19,076 bases of DNA, taken from the NCBI GenBank assembly GCA_903910495.1, contig CAIVZW010000150.1, positions 1-19,076 of the forward strand, read 5' to 3'. The position numbers were made by a program, and so were the translations under genes. The notes under the pieces are model-generated. The model searched no databases. It was not told the origin of the DNA and worked only from the letters and a program-made list of their open reading frames with translations. Shown here in pieces: positions 1-7,390 of this stretch; the first letter of the stretch is position 1, and every line of letters begins with the position of its first letter. The stretch comes from an uncultured beta proteobacterium (GTDB taxonomy: Bacteria > Pseudomonadota > Gammaproteobacteria > Burkholderiales > Rhodocyclaceae).

Positions 1-1
1 G

Positions 2-1864
2 CCCTCGCCGAAGGGCGTTGCGTTTTCGATCATCAAGCTGTTGCAGCGTGATGATTTCCGCATCAACGATCTGGTACAACTGGTTCAGTCCGACCCGGCC
101 ATTGCCGGACGCATCCTGTATTTCGCCAATGCCGCCGCTTTTGGCCGTTCGCGCCCCATTGTCTCCCTGCAGCGTGCCATCGTCGCGCTGGGATCGTTTC
201 GTGTGCGCGATCTCGTCATCGGCCTGTCCGTCATGCACAGCAACAAGAGCGGTCTGTGCCCGGCCTTCGATTACGAAGAATTCTGGGGTCACTCTCTGGC
301 CACCGGCATTGCGTGTCAGGAACTCGCCCATTTCGCCCAGATTGCCAGCGAAGAAATTTTCACCATCGGTCTGCTGGCGAGAGTAGGCGAACTGGCCCTG
401 GCCGCGATCTTCCCCGAGGAGTACTCCGAACTCCTGCTTGCCGCGCGCGAACGCAGCCTCGAACTGGCCACCCTGGAGCAGGAACGTTTCTGCATGGATC
501 ACCACGAACTGGCCGCCACCCTGCTCGACGAGTGGGGGCTGCCCGAGGTACTCATCCAGGCGGCTTTCCACTACGAAAACCCTGATGCCGCAGGCTTTGC
601 CGATGGTTCCCGGGTACAGACGCTGACGCACTCCCTGTGTTTTGCCAGTTCTCTGGCTCACCTCTGCATGGTCGATGAAGAATCGCGCTGGAGTCTGCTG
701 CCGGTGCTTCTGGCACGTGCGGCACGCCTCGGGATCAGTGGCGATTCGCTCAACGAACTGGCCGATCGCATGGTCGAACGCTGGCGCGAATGGGGGGTCA
801 AGTTGCAGGTACGCACCCAGGACATTCCACCGTTTGCCGACATTCTTGCCGCCAGCCCGCCCCTGCGGCGCATGGGTAACGCTGTAGGCACCGAGAACCG
901 GCGCGCCCGTTCGCCGTGTCTGCATGTTCAACTGATCGGCATCCCGCTGGCCGAACTCGAGCCCCTGATGCAGCAGGTCGAGGACCTCGGTCACCAGCCG
1001 GTTCTGGTTGACGATACGCCGGAGGGCTTGAGCCAGGCGCTGCGCCATCCGGCCCCGATCATCATTGCCGACATGTCGATGCCCGGTCTGGACGCGACGG
1101 ATTATTGCCGTCGCCTCCGGCAAACGCCGAACGGCAAGGAAAGTTATACCCTGCTTCTGGCTGCACAGGAAAGTCAAAGTCGCATTCTTGAGGCCATCGA
1201 TGCCGGCGCCGATGATGTGCTGAGCAAGCCGCTCAACGCCCAGGCACTGCGCGTTCACCTCAATACAGCGGCGCGCATGCTGATCCTCAGGGAAGAAATC
1301 CATCGCGAGCGCCTCGGCATCATGCGCTCGACCGACGAGTTTGCCGTGGCCCAGAAACGCCTCTTGCAGGATGCATTGACCGACACCTTGACGCAGCTAC
1401 CCAACCGTCGCAACGGGCTGGATTTTCTCGCTTCGGAGTGGGTTTTCGCGCAGTCCAGCGGTGCTCCGCTGGCCTTACTGATGCTTGACATCGACCACTT
1501 CAAGCGCATCAACGACGGCTATGGCCACGCCGCAGGCGATGCCGTACTGCGCCAGTTGGCGGACATTCTGAAGCGCACTTCGCGCTCCGAAGACATGGTT
1601 TTCCGTTATGGCGGCGAGGAGTTTGCCGCCGTTCTGACCAATGCCAACCTGAAAATCGCCCTGCAGATCGGCGAGCGCATCCGTGCGCTGATCGAGAAAA
1701 CCACTTTCCAGTGGGAGGATCAGCACATTCCGCTCACCTTGAGTGTTGGCGCAGCCATTTCTTCCGGAACGGAAGCAGACAGCATTGAACTGATTCGGGC
1801 GGCAGACCTGGCGCTGTATCAGGCCAAGGAATGCGGACGCAACCGGGTAATGGCTGCAGGCTGA
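2..1864 (+). CDS. HDOD / receiver-like / GGDEF signalling protein (5' partial)
   Basis: The reading frame is open to the left edge, so the true start lies outside the window. A TTG at 41 is possible, but the residues encoded before it (from nt 2) continue the HDOD fold, so I treat the gene as truncated. Counting the codon at nt 2 as residue 1: HDOD domain about 1-215 (a non-catalytic HD relative that recruits signalling partners), receiver-like domain about 308-425, GGDEF domain about 455-620. The GGDEF domain has GGEEF at 537-541, the metal-binding DIDHFKRIND block, and an RxxD inhibitory site (R528, D531) five residues upstream, so it should be an active, product-inhibited diguanylate cyclase making c-di-GMP. 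The receiver keeps the phospho-acceptor aspartate (D357) and the conserved lysine (K409). It lacks the acidic pair on the first strand and has Ala where the conserved Thr/Ser is expected, so phosphorylation is doubtful. Ends 11 nt from the convergent small membrane protein gene. Domain calls are strong; the input signal is unknown. Confidence 0.9.
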   Translation, partial: PSPKGVAFSIIKLLQRDDFRINDLVQLVQSDPAIAGRILYFANAAAFGRSRPIVSLQRAIVALGSFRVRDLVIGLSVMHSNKSGLCPAFDYEEFWGHSLATGIACQELAHFAQIASEEIFTIGLLARVGELALAAIFPEEYSELLLAARERSLELATLEQERFCMDHHELAATLLDEWGLPEVLIQAAFHYENPDAAGFADGSRVQTLTHSLCFASSLAHLCMVDEESRWSLLPVLLARAARLGISGDSLNELADRMVERWREWGVKLQVRTQDIPPFADILAASPPLRRMGNAVGTENRRARSPCLHVQLIGIPLAELEPLMQQVEDLGHQPVLVDDTPEGLSQALRHPAPIIIADMSMPGLDATDYCRRLRQTPNGKESYTLLLAAQESQSRILEAIDAGADDVLSKPLNAQALRVHLNTAARMLILREEIHRERLGIMRSTDEFAVAQKRLLQDALTDTLTQLPNRRNGLDFLASEWVFAQSSGAPLALLMLDIDHFKRINDGYGHAAGDAVLRQLADILKRTSRSEDMVFRYGGEEFAAVLTNANLKIALQIGERIRALIEKTTFQWEDQHIPLTLSVGAAISSGTEADSIELIRAADLALYQAKECGRNRVMAAG

Positions 1865-1875
1865 TGCCAGCCTCC

Positions 1876-2205
1876 TTACTCGCTCAACCTGTTTCGCTCG
1901 TCCACCACCCGGACCGCTTCGCCCTCGATGACCTCTCCGCCGGCATCCTGCCCGGGAGCTTGCGTATCGAAGGGCTGGCCGTTCATCTGCCGGGCGGCCT
2001 GTTCGCGCATCAACTTGCGCAGCGCGCGTGTTTTCCACCAGAGATACAGCCACAGGATCAGGCCGGCAACGGCCACCACAGCAAAGAATACGAGCGAAAA
2101 CATCAAGGCTGCGCCCAGTGCGATGACGCCGGCAATCAACGCCAAGGCTTGCGCGAATACCCCCTTGCTGCCCTGCCGTCCGGCCGGATCAAAGTTGATA
2201 TTCAT
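1876..2205 (-). CDS. Small membrane protein, unknown function
   Basis: The product is 109 residues. A longer frame runs upstream but would lie inside cysB; I chose the ATG at 2205, which has a GGGGAAAG ribosome-binding sequence just before it and gives a sensible protein. A short polar N-terminus (about 1-18) is followed by a long hydrophobic stretch (about 19-50), probably one or two membrane helices. Next comes a basic segment rich in Lys/Arg (WKTRALRKLMREQAARQ), which would stay in the cytoplasm, and an acidic C-terminal tail (GEVIEGEAVRVVDE). The start overlaps the last 17 nt of cysB on the same strand, so the two are probably co-transcribed and may be translationally coupled. I do not recognise a named family. 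It is real on the evidence of its ribosome-binding site, placement and membrane-protein pattern, but its function is unknown. Confidence 0.7.
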   Translation of the reverse strand: MNINFDPAGRQGSKGVFAQALALIAGVIALGAALMFSLVFFAVVAVAGLILWLYLWWKTRALRKLMREQAARQMNGQPFDTQAPGQDAGGEVIEGEAVRVVDERNRLSE

Positions 2206-3136
2206 CGTCTTTCCCCGGGCCGGCCATGGCCATATCGACCGCCTTCTTTGAAAGTTGTGTGGCAAACAGTTCGATGAAATCGTATTCGTACTGGCGGATG
2301 TAGGTTCCGCGCCGCAAGCCGATACGCGTCGTGTTCGAACCAAAGAGATGACCCACATCGAACGCCTGCAGACCGATATCGCGTGCCGGATCGTAAGCCA
2401 TGCTGGCGATGATGCCGAGTCCGAGCCCGAGACTGACGTAGGTCTTGATCACGTCGGCGTCGATGGCGGCCAGCACGACGTTGGGGTTCAGTTGCGCACG
2501 CTCGAATGCCTTGTTGATGCGCGAACGGCCGGCAAAGGCCGGATCGTAGGTAATCAGCGGCCAGCGCGCCAGCGAAGCCAGTGAAATAGACTTCTCCGAA
2601 AGAATGGGGTGCCCTTCCGGCGCCACGACACAATGCACCCACTGATAGCACGGCAGCATCACCAGTTGCGGGTACTGATCAAGCGCTTCGGTGGCGATGG
2701 CGATGTCGGCCTCGCCCTTGATCGTCCATTCGGCGATCTGTGTCGGGCTACCCTGATGCATCGACAGACGGACCTTCGGATGACGTTCGATAAAACTTTT
2801 AACCACCGCAGGCAGGGCGTAACGCGCCTGGGTATGCGTGGTGGCAATCGCCAGACGGCCAGTATCGCCATCGGCGAATTCCTCACCCACCCGCTTGATG
2901 TTGTCGGCTTCGCGCAGGATACGTTCGGCAATTTCGAGCACGCGCTTGCCCGGTTCAGTAATCGCCGTCAGACGCTTGCCACTACGCTCAAAGACGATCA
3001 CGCCGAGTTCGTCCTCGAGTAGCTTGATCTGCTTGGAAACGCCCGGCTGCGACGTGTAAAGTACCTCGGCGGCCTCCGAAACATTGAGCCCGCAACGGGC
3101 GACTTCGACGAGATAACGGAGTTGCTGAAGTTTCAT
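2189..3136 (-). CDS. cysB: CysB-type LysR transcriptional regulator
   Basis: The product is 315 residues counted from the ATG at 3136 (MKLQQLRYLVEV), the canonical CysB/Cbl start; an upstream in-frame start adding six residues is less likely. The N-terminal winged helix-turn-helix spans about 1-60 (TSQPGVSKQIKLLEDELG). The effector domain spans about 90-300 and includes TTHTQARYALP, typical of CysB/Cbl proteins that sense O-acetylserine/N-acetylserine, sulfate or thiosulfate. In this family the protein activates sulfur-assimilation genes under sulfur limitation. It is divergent from the sulfite reductase locus at 3390, the standard arrangement in betaproteobacteria, so the 3137-3389 gap should hold its operator. 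The gene is intact although its presumed target is broken, so it may still control other sulfur genes elsewhere. CysB and Cbl cannot be separated firmly by eye; the context favours CysB. Confidence 0.92.
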   Translation of the reverse strand: MKLQQLRYLVEVARCGLNVSEAAEVLYTSQPGVSKQIKLLEDELGVIVFERSGKRLTAITEPGKRVLEIAERILREADNIKRVGEEFADGDTGRLAIATTHTQARYALPAVVKSFIERHPKVRLSMHQGSPTQIAEWTIKGEADIAIATEALDQYPQLVMLPCYQWVHCVVAPEGHPILSEKSISLASLARWPLITYDPAFAGRSRINKAFERAQLNPNVVLAAIDADVIKTYVSLGLGLGIIASMAYDPARDIGLQAFDVGHLFGSNTTRIGLRRGTYIRQYEYDFIELFATQLSKKAVDMAMAGPGKDDEYQL

Positions 3137-3389
3137 GCGAATTCTTAATAACAAATAGTTCTAGTAATCTAACCGAATATTCTTTTTCGATCAAGCCGTC
3201 CACTGATACGATTCGCCCACTCTGCTTAGCGTGGTACTTCATGGACTGGCTTTATACCCTCTCGGGCTTTGATGTTGGTACCATCGCCTGACGCACCGGC
3301 GGCGGCCCGCTCATGACGCCCCTGCGGGTACTGGTCGGCGGCAAGCTGATTTCGCATTAAACACGGCAGGACATTGACAGGAACACCTC
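3137..3389. promoter_or_regulatory. Divergent cysB / cysI control region
   Basis: This is the gap between the start codons of cysB (minus) and cysI (plus). The half near cysB (about 3137-3200) is distinctly AT-rich and is where promoter and CysB-binding sites would be expected. I could not pick out a convincing -35/-10 pair or a clear operator repeat by eye. The half near cysI is occupied by the exporter remnant at 3241-3360. A short AGGA ribosome-binding sequence precedes the cysI ATG at 3390. The regulatory role is inferred from gene arrangement. Confidence 0.5.
3241..3360 (+). pseudogene. Remnant of a TauE/SafE-type sulfite exporter (internal deletion plus stop)
   Basis: Translating from the ATG at 3241 gives MDWLYTLSGFDVGTIA, a TGA stop at 3289-3291, then RTGGGPLMTP, then LRVLVGGKLISH and a TAA at 3358-3360, all in one frame. 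The first two pieces match the N-terminus of TauE/SafE-family membrane exporters as I know them (a conserved VGxIVGxTGVGGGSLMTP pattern). The last piece resembles the very C-terminus of the same family, where a VGGKLI-like ending is common. The TGA falls where a glycine is expected, consistent with GGA to TGA. Around 200 or more central residues are missing, so this looks like an N-to-C fusion produced by a large internal deletion. TauE/SafE genes often sit beside cysI in betaproteobacteria, so the position fits. The family assignment rests on memory of the conserved pattern and was not searched. Confidence 0.65.
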
Positions 3390-5093
3390 ATGTATCGCTA
3401 CGACAGCATTGATCAGCAGCTCATCAACGAGCGCGTTGCCCAGTATCGCGGCCAGATCGAACGCAACCTGGCCGGTACGCTCTCTGACGAAGAACTACGC
3501 CCCCTGCGCCTGCAAAACGGCCTGTACATCCAGCGCCACGGCCCGATGCTGCGCATCGCCATCCCCTACGGCCAGCTTTCCGCCGCGCAACTGCGCAAGC
3601 TGGCTGAAATCTCGCGCCGCTACGACCGCAGCGTCGGCCACTTCACCACGCGCCTGAACATGCAGCTCAACTGGCCGAAGTTCTAGGAAACACCGGAAAT
3701 TCTCGGCGAACTGGCGACGGTTGAAATGCACGCCGTGCAGACCTCGGGCAACTGCATCCGCAACATCACGACCGACGAATTCGCCGGTATCGCGCCGGAC
3801 GAGTTGACCGACCCACGCCCGTGGTGCGAAGTGCTGCGCCAGTGGTCGACTTTCCACCCTGAATTCGCCTTCCTGCCGCGCAAGTTCAAGTTCGCCGTCA
3901 GTGCCGCCGCCGAGGATAGAGCCGTCATCCGCGCGCACGACGTCGGTCTGGAAATCATCAGAAACGAGGCCGGCGAATTGGGCGTCCGTGTCTTTGCCGG
4001 CGGCGGTCTCGGCCGTACGCCGGTGATCGGCAAGGTGGTTCGCGAGTTCCTGCCGCGCAAGCACCTGTTGTCCTATCTTGAAGCCCTGCTGCGCGTATAT
4101 AACCGCCATGGTCGGCGCGACAACCTGTACAAGGCGCGCATCAAGATCCTGGTCAATGCGCTGGGTGTTGAAGAATTCGCCCGTCAGGTCGAAGCGGAAT
4201 GGTCGTTCCTGAGAGATGGCCCGACGACGCTGACCGACGCGGAATTCGAGCGCATCGCCCGGCATTTCGCGCCGCCGGCCTACGAAACCCTGCCGGCGAA
4301 CGATAGCGCCTTCACCGCAACGATCGCCAGCGACAAGGCATTTGCCGCCTGGGCCAGGCGTTCCGTGCATGCGCACAAGATTCCGGGCTACGCGGCCGTC
4401 ACATTGTCACTCAAGGCACCGGGCGCAGCACCGGGCGACATCACCGATGTGCAGATGGAGGTAGTGGCTGACCTCGCCGACCGCTACAGCTTTGGCGAAC
4501 TGCGTGTCGCCCACGAGCAGAACGTCGTGCTTACCGACGTCCGCAAGCGCGATCTTTTTGACGTCTGGCAGGCAGCACGCGCGCATGCCCTGGCCACACC
4601 GAACATCGGCCTGCTCACCGACATGATCTGCTGCCCGGGCGGTGATCTGTGTGCGCTGGCCAACGCCCGTTCGGTGCCAATTGCCGATGCCATCAACACG
4701 AAATTCGACGATCTGGACTACCTCTACGATATCGGCGACATCTCGCTCAACATTTCCGGCTGCATGAATTCCTGCGGCCATCATCACGTCGCCAACATCG
4801 GCATCCTCGGCATCGACAAGAACAGCGAGGAGTGGTACCAGATCACCGTTGGCGGCCAGCAGGGCAACGCCACGACCATCGGCAAGGTCATCGGCCCCTC
4901 GTTTTACGCCGAAGAAGTGCCGCAGGTGATCGAGGCGCTGATCAATGTCTATACCGAACAGCGCACGCCGAGCGAACGCTTTATCGATACCTTTCACCGG
5001 CTCGGTGTCGGGCCGTTCAAGGAGCGCGCCTACAAGGGTCGCGACAAGCGGAAAGCCGCGTCAATAACTGACGGAGAAGTTGGACATGTCTAA
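3390..5093 (+). pseudogene. cysI: Assimilatory sulfite reductase hemoprotein, interrupted by an in-frame TAG
   Basis: The frame from ATG 3390 to TAA 5093 encodes a 567-codon nitrite/sulfite reductase of normal length, broken by a single TAG at 3684-3686 (codon 99) with no frameshift. Before the stop is the typical N-terminus (LRLQNGLYIQRHGPMLRIAIPYG, HFTTR). After it the family sequence resumes at once (ETPEILGELATVEMHAVQTSGNCIRN). A glutamate is usual at this spot, so GAG to TAG is the simplest change. The siroheme/4Fe-4S ligands are intact downstream: C415 and C421 in CCPGGDLC, and C458 and C462 in CMNSC. The enzyme would reduce sulfite to sulfide in cysteine biosynthesis. Translation could restart at the ATG at 3726, but I see no ribosome-binding site there, and that product would lack the first ferredoxin-like half-domain. 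The cause may be a true nonsense mutation, a sequencing error, or suppression. Confidence 0.9.
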
Positions 5094-5613
5094 GATCATC
5101 AGGAACGGCCAGATCGTCGATGACGCCTGGCAAATTCTCAAGCTGGCCGAAGGTGAGACGGCGCAATCCGTTGCGCTACCTGAGGAACCGGCCCTGTTGC
5201 CGCTTGCCGTGTGGCTGGCACGCAAGGACGAAATCCTCGCCCGCAAGAAACCGGTCGGAGTCTGGCTCGACAGCAGCGAGGATCCGCAAGCCCTTGCCGG
5301 CGATCTGGAGCACCCTGCCCTGATTGGGGTAAATTTCCCCAAGTTCGCCGACGGACGGGGTTATTCGATTGCACGCCTGCTGCGCGAACGCTACAACTAT
5401 CGCGGCGAAATCCGCGCCATCGGCGATGTGCTGCAGGATCAACTGTTCTTCATGAAACGCTGCGGCATCAACGCCTACGCCGTGCGTGCCGACAAGGACA
5501 TCGAAGCCGCTCTGGCCGGCCTGAGCGATTTCAGCGAAACCTACCAGGCCGCGGTCGACCAGCCGCAACCCCTCTTCCGCCGCAGAATCACTCAGGAAGC
5601 CTCCGATGCCTGA
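5086..5613 (+). CDS. DUF934 family protein of the sulfite reduction operon
   Basis: The product is 175 residues from the ATG at 5086 (MSKIIRNGQIVDD). This start has a strong GGAGAAG ribosome-binding sequence at 5073-5079 with good spacing; a TTG two codons upstream is less likely. It overlaps the end of cysI by 8 nt, indicating translational coupling. Features typical of DUF934 are visible: the central GVNFPKFADGRGYSIARLLR segment and a second conserved block around GDVLQDQLFFMKRCGINAYAV. The family is known mainly from its position next to sulfite reductase and PAPS/APS reductase genes in proteobacteria, and it is often labelled an oxidoreductase without direct evidence. It may help deliver electrons or assemble the reductase; that is inference. 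The gene is intact although the cysI before it is interrupted, so its translation may suffer from polarity. The cysH gene that commonly follows is absent here. Confidence 0.88.
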   Translation: MSKIIRNGQIVDDAWQILKLAEGETAQSVALPEEPALLPLAVWLARKDEILARKKPVGVWLDSSEDPQALAGDLEHPALIGVNFPKFADGRGYSIARLLRERYNYRGEIRAIGDVLQDQLFFMKRCGINAYAVRADKDIEAALAGLSDFSETYQAAVDQPQPLFRRRITQEASDA

Positions 5614-5620
5614 CAATCCT

Positions 5621-5748
5621 CGTCATTCCGGCGAACGCCGGTGAACGCCGGAATCTGCCCGCAGGAAATGTGCCCCACAGGAAATACCCTCGGGGTGCAG
5701 AGCCAGAAAGCACCTTGGAACTGGACCCCGGCCTACACCGGGGTGACG
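5621..5748. repeat. Intergenic inverted-repeat element (MITE- or REP-like)
   Basis: The left end reads CGTCATTCCGGCGAACGCCG. The right end, read on the opposite strand, is CGTCACCCCGGTGTAGGCCG and matches most of it, so the element of about 128 nt has inverted ends. The left arm contains a short tandem duplication (GAACGCCGGT repeated). This CGTCATTCC...GGAATC design is a common dispersed intergenic repeat in betaproteobacteria and neisserial genomes. It begins 8 nt after the DUF934 stop. No coding capacity is seen. Its copy number in the genome cannot be judged from one window. Confidence 0.6.
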
Positions 5749-5833
5749 GATTCTGTGCGCTATAGGGATCAGCATCGTTTGCCTGTTGCGAACCATGGGA
5801 CAGCGGTCGATTTCGGGTGAGTTGCAGAACATC

Positions 5834-5842
5834 TGCTATAGT
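5834..5842 (+). promoter_or_regulatory. Candidate extended -10 promoter for the FAH hydrolase gene
   Basis: TGC followed by TATAGT (TATAGT at 5837-5842) forms an extended -10 box about 66 nt before the start codon at 5909. No good -35 box lies 16-18 nt upstream, which is tolerated for extended -10 promoters. It was identified by eye only. Confidence 0.35.
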
Positions 5843-5908
5843 TTGTGCCGGCGCGAGGATGATCATCTTCGCTCTTCACCCTCCCCTCATTAACCAGGAA
5901 TAAGCACC

Positions 5909-6754
5909 GTGAAACTCTTGCGTTATGGCCCGCCAGGCCAGGAAAAACCGGGTCTGCTTGATGCTGATGGCAATCTTCGCGATCTCTCCGGACTGCTCGA
6001 CGATATTACGCCGAGAACACTTTCGCCCGAGGCTCTGGATGTGTTGCGGGCCATCGATAGCGAGCGTTTGCCGAAGGTTGCGGGCACCCCTCGGCTGGGC
6101 GTGCCGTGGAGTGGCATGGGCAAGTACGTGGCCATCGGCCTCAATTACAGCGACCATGCAGCCGAATCGGGCATGCCCATTCCATCTGAGCCGACGATGT
6201 TCAACAAGTGGCTGAGTTGCGTCTGCGGTCCGAACGACGATACGCTGATGCCGCCGGATTCGACCAAGCTGGATTGGGAGGTTGAACTGGGTATCGTGAT
6301 CGGCCGCCAGGCGCGCAACGTGTCGCCGGCGGAAGCGCTGGACTACGTGGCCGGTTACTGTCTGGCCAACGATATTTCGGAACGGGCCTACCAGATCGAT
6401 CGCAGCGGCGGGCAGTGGGGCAAGGGCAAGGGCTTCGACAGTTTCGGCCCGGTCGGTCCGTGGCTGGTGACACGCGACGAGGTGCCCGATCCGCAGAACC
6501 TTGATCTGTGGCTCAACGTCAATGGCCAGCGCCGGCAGACCGGCAGCACGTCGAAGATGATTTTTCCATGTGACTTCGTCGTGAGCTACTGCAGTAAGGT
6601 GATGACGCTGGAACCGGGCGACCTGATCATCACCGGCACGCCGCCGGGCGTCGGCCTCGGCTGCAAGCCGCCGCAATTCCTCAAGGTCGGCGATGTCGTC
6701 GAACTCGGTGTCAGCGGACTGGGGCAGCAACGGCAACAGATCGTGCGCGCCTGA
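5909..6754 (+). CDS. Fumarylacetoacetate hydrolase (FAH) family protein
   Basis: The product is 281 residues, the usual length for the single-domain bacterial FAH family with a short N-terminal domain (about 1-65). The catalytic domain begins near 70. Visible landmarks are GLNYSDHAAESG with the conserved His83, the metal-binding acids E124 and E126 in WEVELGIVIG, D155 in CLANDISER, the KGKGFDSFGPVGPW block (171-184), and the TGTPPGVG loop (242-249). Family members cleave or hydrate C-C bonds in oxo-acids, or act as oxaloacetate decarboxylase, acylpyruvase or ureidoglycolate lyase-like enzymes, using Mg or Mn. This overall pattern resembles the 2-hydroxyhepta-2,4-diene-1,7-dioate isomerase/5-oxopent-3-ene type often found in aromatic and sugar-acid catabolism. 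It stands alone here between an upstream gap and a strong terminator, so neighbours do not reveal its substrate. Confidence 0.92.
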   Translation: MKLLRYGPPGQEKPGLLDADGNLRDLSGLLDDITPRTLSPEALDVLRAIDSERLPKVAGTPRLGVPWSGMGKYVAIGLNYSDHAAESGMPIPSEPTMFNKWLSCVCGPNDDTLMPPDSTKLDWEVELGIVIGRQARNVSPAEALDYVAGYCLANDISERAYQIDRSGGQWGKGKGFDSFGPVGPWLVTRDEVPDPQNLDLWLNVNGQRRQTGSTSKMIFPCDFVVSYCSKVMTLEPGDLIITGTPPGVGLGCKPPQFLKVGDVVELGVSGLGQQRQQIVRA

Positions 6755-6775
6755 CAGCAAATTCACGGAGTCAAA

Positions 6776-6801
6776 AAAACGGGGATAAAAATCCCCGTTT
6801 T
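6776..6801. terminator. Bidirectional intrinsic terminator
   Basis: A perfect 10-bp stem pairs AAAACGGGGA (6776-6785) with TCCCCGTTTT (6792-6801) around a six-base loop. The arm carries A's on one side and T's on the other, so it can work on both strands. It lies between the convergent FAH gene (plus) and the PEBP gene (minus) and should end both transcripts. Confidence 0.85.
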
Positions 6802-6844
6802 GCGTCAACAATAGAAAAACTTCCAAGCTCGAAGTCTCGATGCT

Positions 6845-7309
6845 TCAGCTCTCTTTCTGGTAGGTTCCGATCAACTGCGCCTCGGCAATGACGTGCCCCT
6901 GCATGGCCTGTTCCAGTTGTTTCTTGTCCGGCTTCTGCAGGTCGGGCAGCACGACGTCAAGCGCATAGAGCTTGTGAAAATAGCGGTGGCGGCCGATGGG
7001 AGGACAGGGGCCGCCGTAGCCGACACGCTTCCAGTCGTTCAAGCCTTCAAGCGTACCGTCCGGTAGCAAGCGCAAGGCCTCGGGCAAGCCGGGGCAAGCG
7101 ACGGGCAGGTTGTACAGCAGCCAGTGCACCCAGGTCATGCGCGGTGCGGCGGGGTCGGGCGCATCGGGATCGTCCACGATCAGGACCAGACTTTTTGCAT
7201 TTGCCGGGACTTCACTCCAGTCCAGCGGGGGTGAAATATCACGCCCTTCGCAGGAATAGGGTTTCGGAATCTGTCCATTGTGCACAAAAGCGCTTGATGT
7301 AATTTTCAT
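6845..7309 (-). CDS. YbhB/YbcL-type PEBP family protein
   Basis: The product is 154 residues, normal for bacterial phosphatidylethanolamine-binding-protein homologues (Raf kinase inhibitor-like, YbhB/YbcL). The ligand-pocket motifs are present: SPPLDWSEVP (about 26-35), LIVDDPDAPDP (about 43-53), VHWLLYNLP (about 61-69), and GPCPPIGRHRYFHKLYALD (about 100-118). There is no signal peptide, so it is probably cytoplasmic like YbhB. The biochemical role in bacteria is not established; the fold binds small anionic or phospholipid-like ligands. A good ribosome-binding site (AAGGA) precedes the ATG. Its transcript should end at the shared terminator at 6776-6801. The gene is separated from the upstream mscS-type gene by 81 nt and may have its own promoter. 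Confidence 0.9.
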   Translation of the reverse strand: MKITSSAFVHNGQIPKPYSCEGRDISPPLDWSEVPANAKSLVLIVDDPDAPDPAAPRMTWVHWLLYNLPVACPGLPEALRLLPDGTLEGLNDWKRVGYGGPCPPIGRHRYFHKLYALDVVLPDLQKPDKKQLEQAMQGHVIAEAQLIGTYQKES

Positions 7310-7333
7310 TTCCTTATCCTTCCCTCTCTACAG

Positions 7334-7361
7334 TCAATATCGAAAAATCAATGACGGGCAA
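7334..7361 (-). promoter_or_regulatory. Candidate promoter for the PEBP gene
   Basis: On the minus strand TTGCCC (7356-7361) and TATTGA (7334-7339) are separated by 16 nt and lie 25-52 nt before the start codon at 7309. It is a moderate match to a sigma-70 promoter, judged by eye. Confidence 0.3.
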
Positions 7362-7390
7362 ACGTTTCGGCCGACATGAGCGCGTACTCC

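Noticed and set aside
3495..4376. 293-codon open frame antisense to cysI
   Set aside because: Its sequence is low-complexity (many Arg, Gln, Val, Ala) with no family signal, and the sense strand encodes conserved sulfite reductase.
3726..5093. Reading the second part of cysI as an independent 455-residue gene
   Set aside because: It is in the same frame as the upstream part, has no ribosome-binding site at its ATG, and would lack the first half-domain. One interrupted gene is the better description.
5876..6826. 316-codon minus-strand open frame over the FAH gene
   Set aside because: The plus strand has all the FAH catalytic residues and a good terminator; the antisense protein has no recognisable feature.
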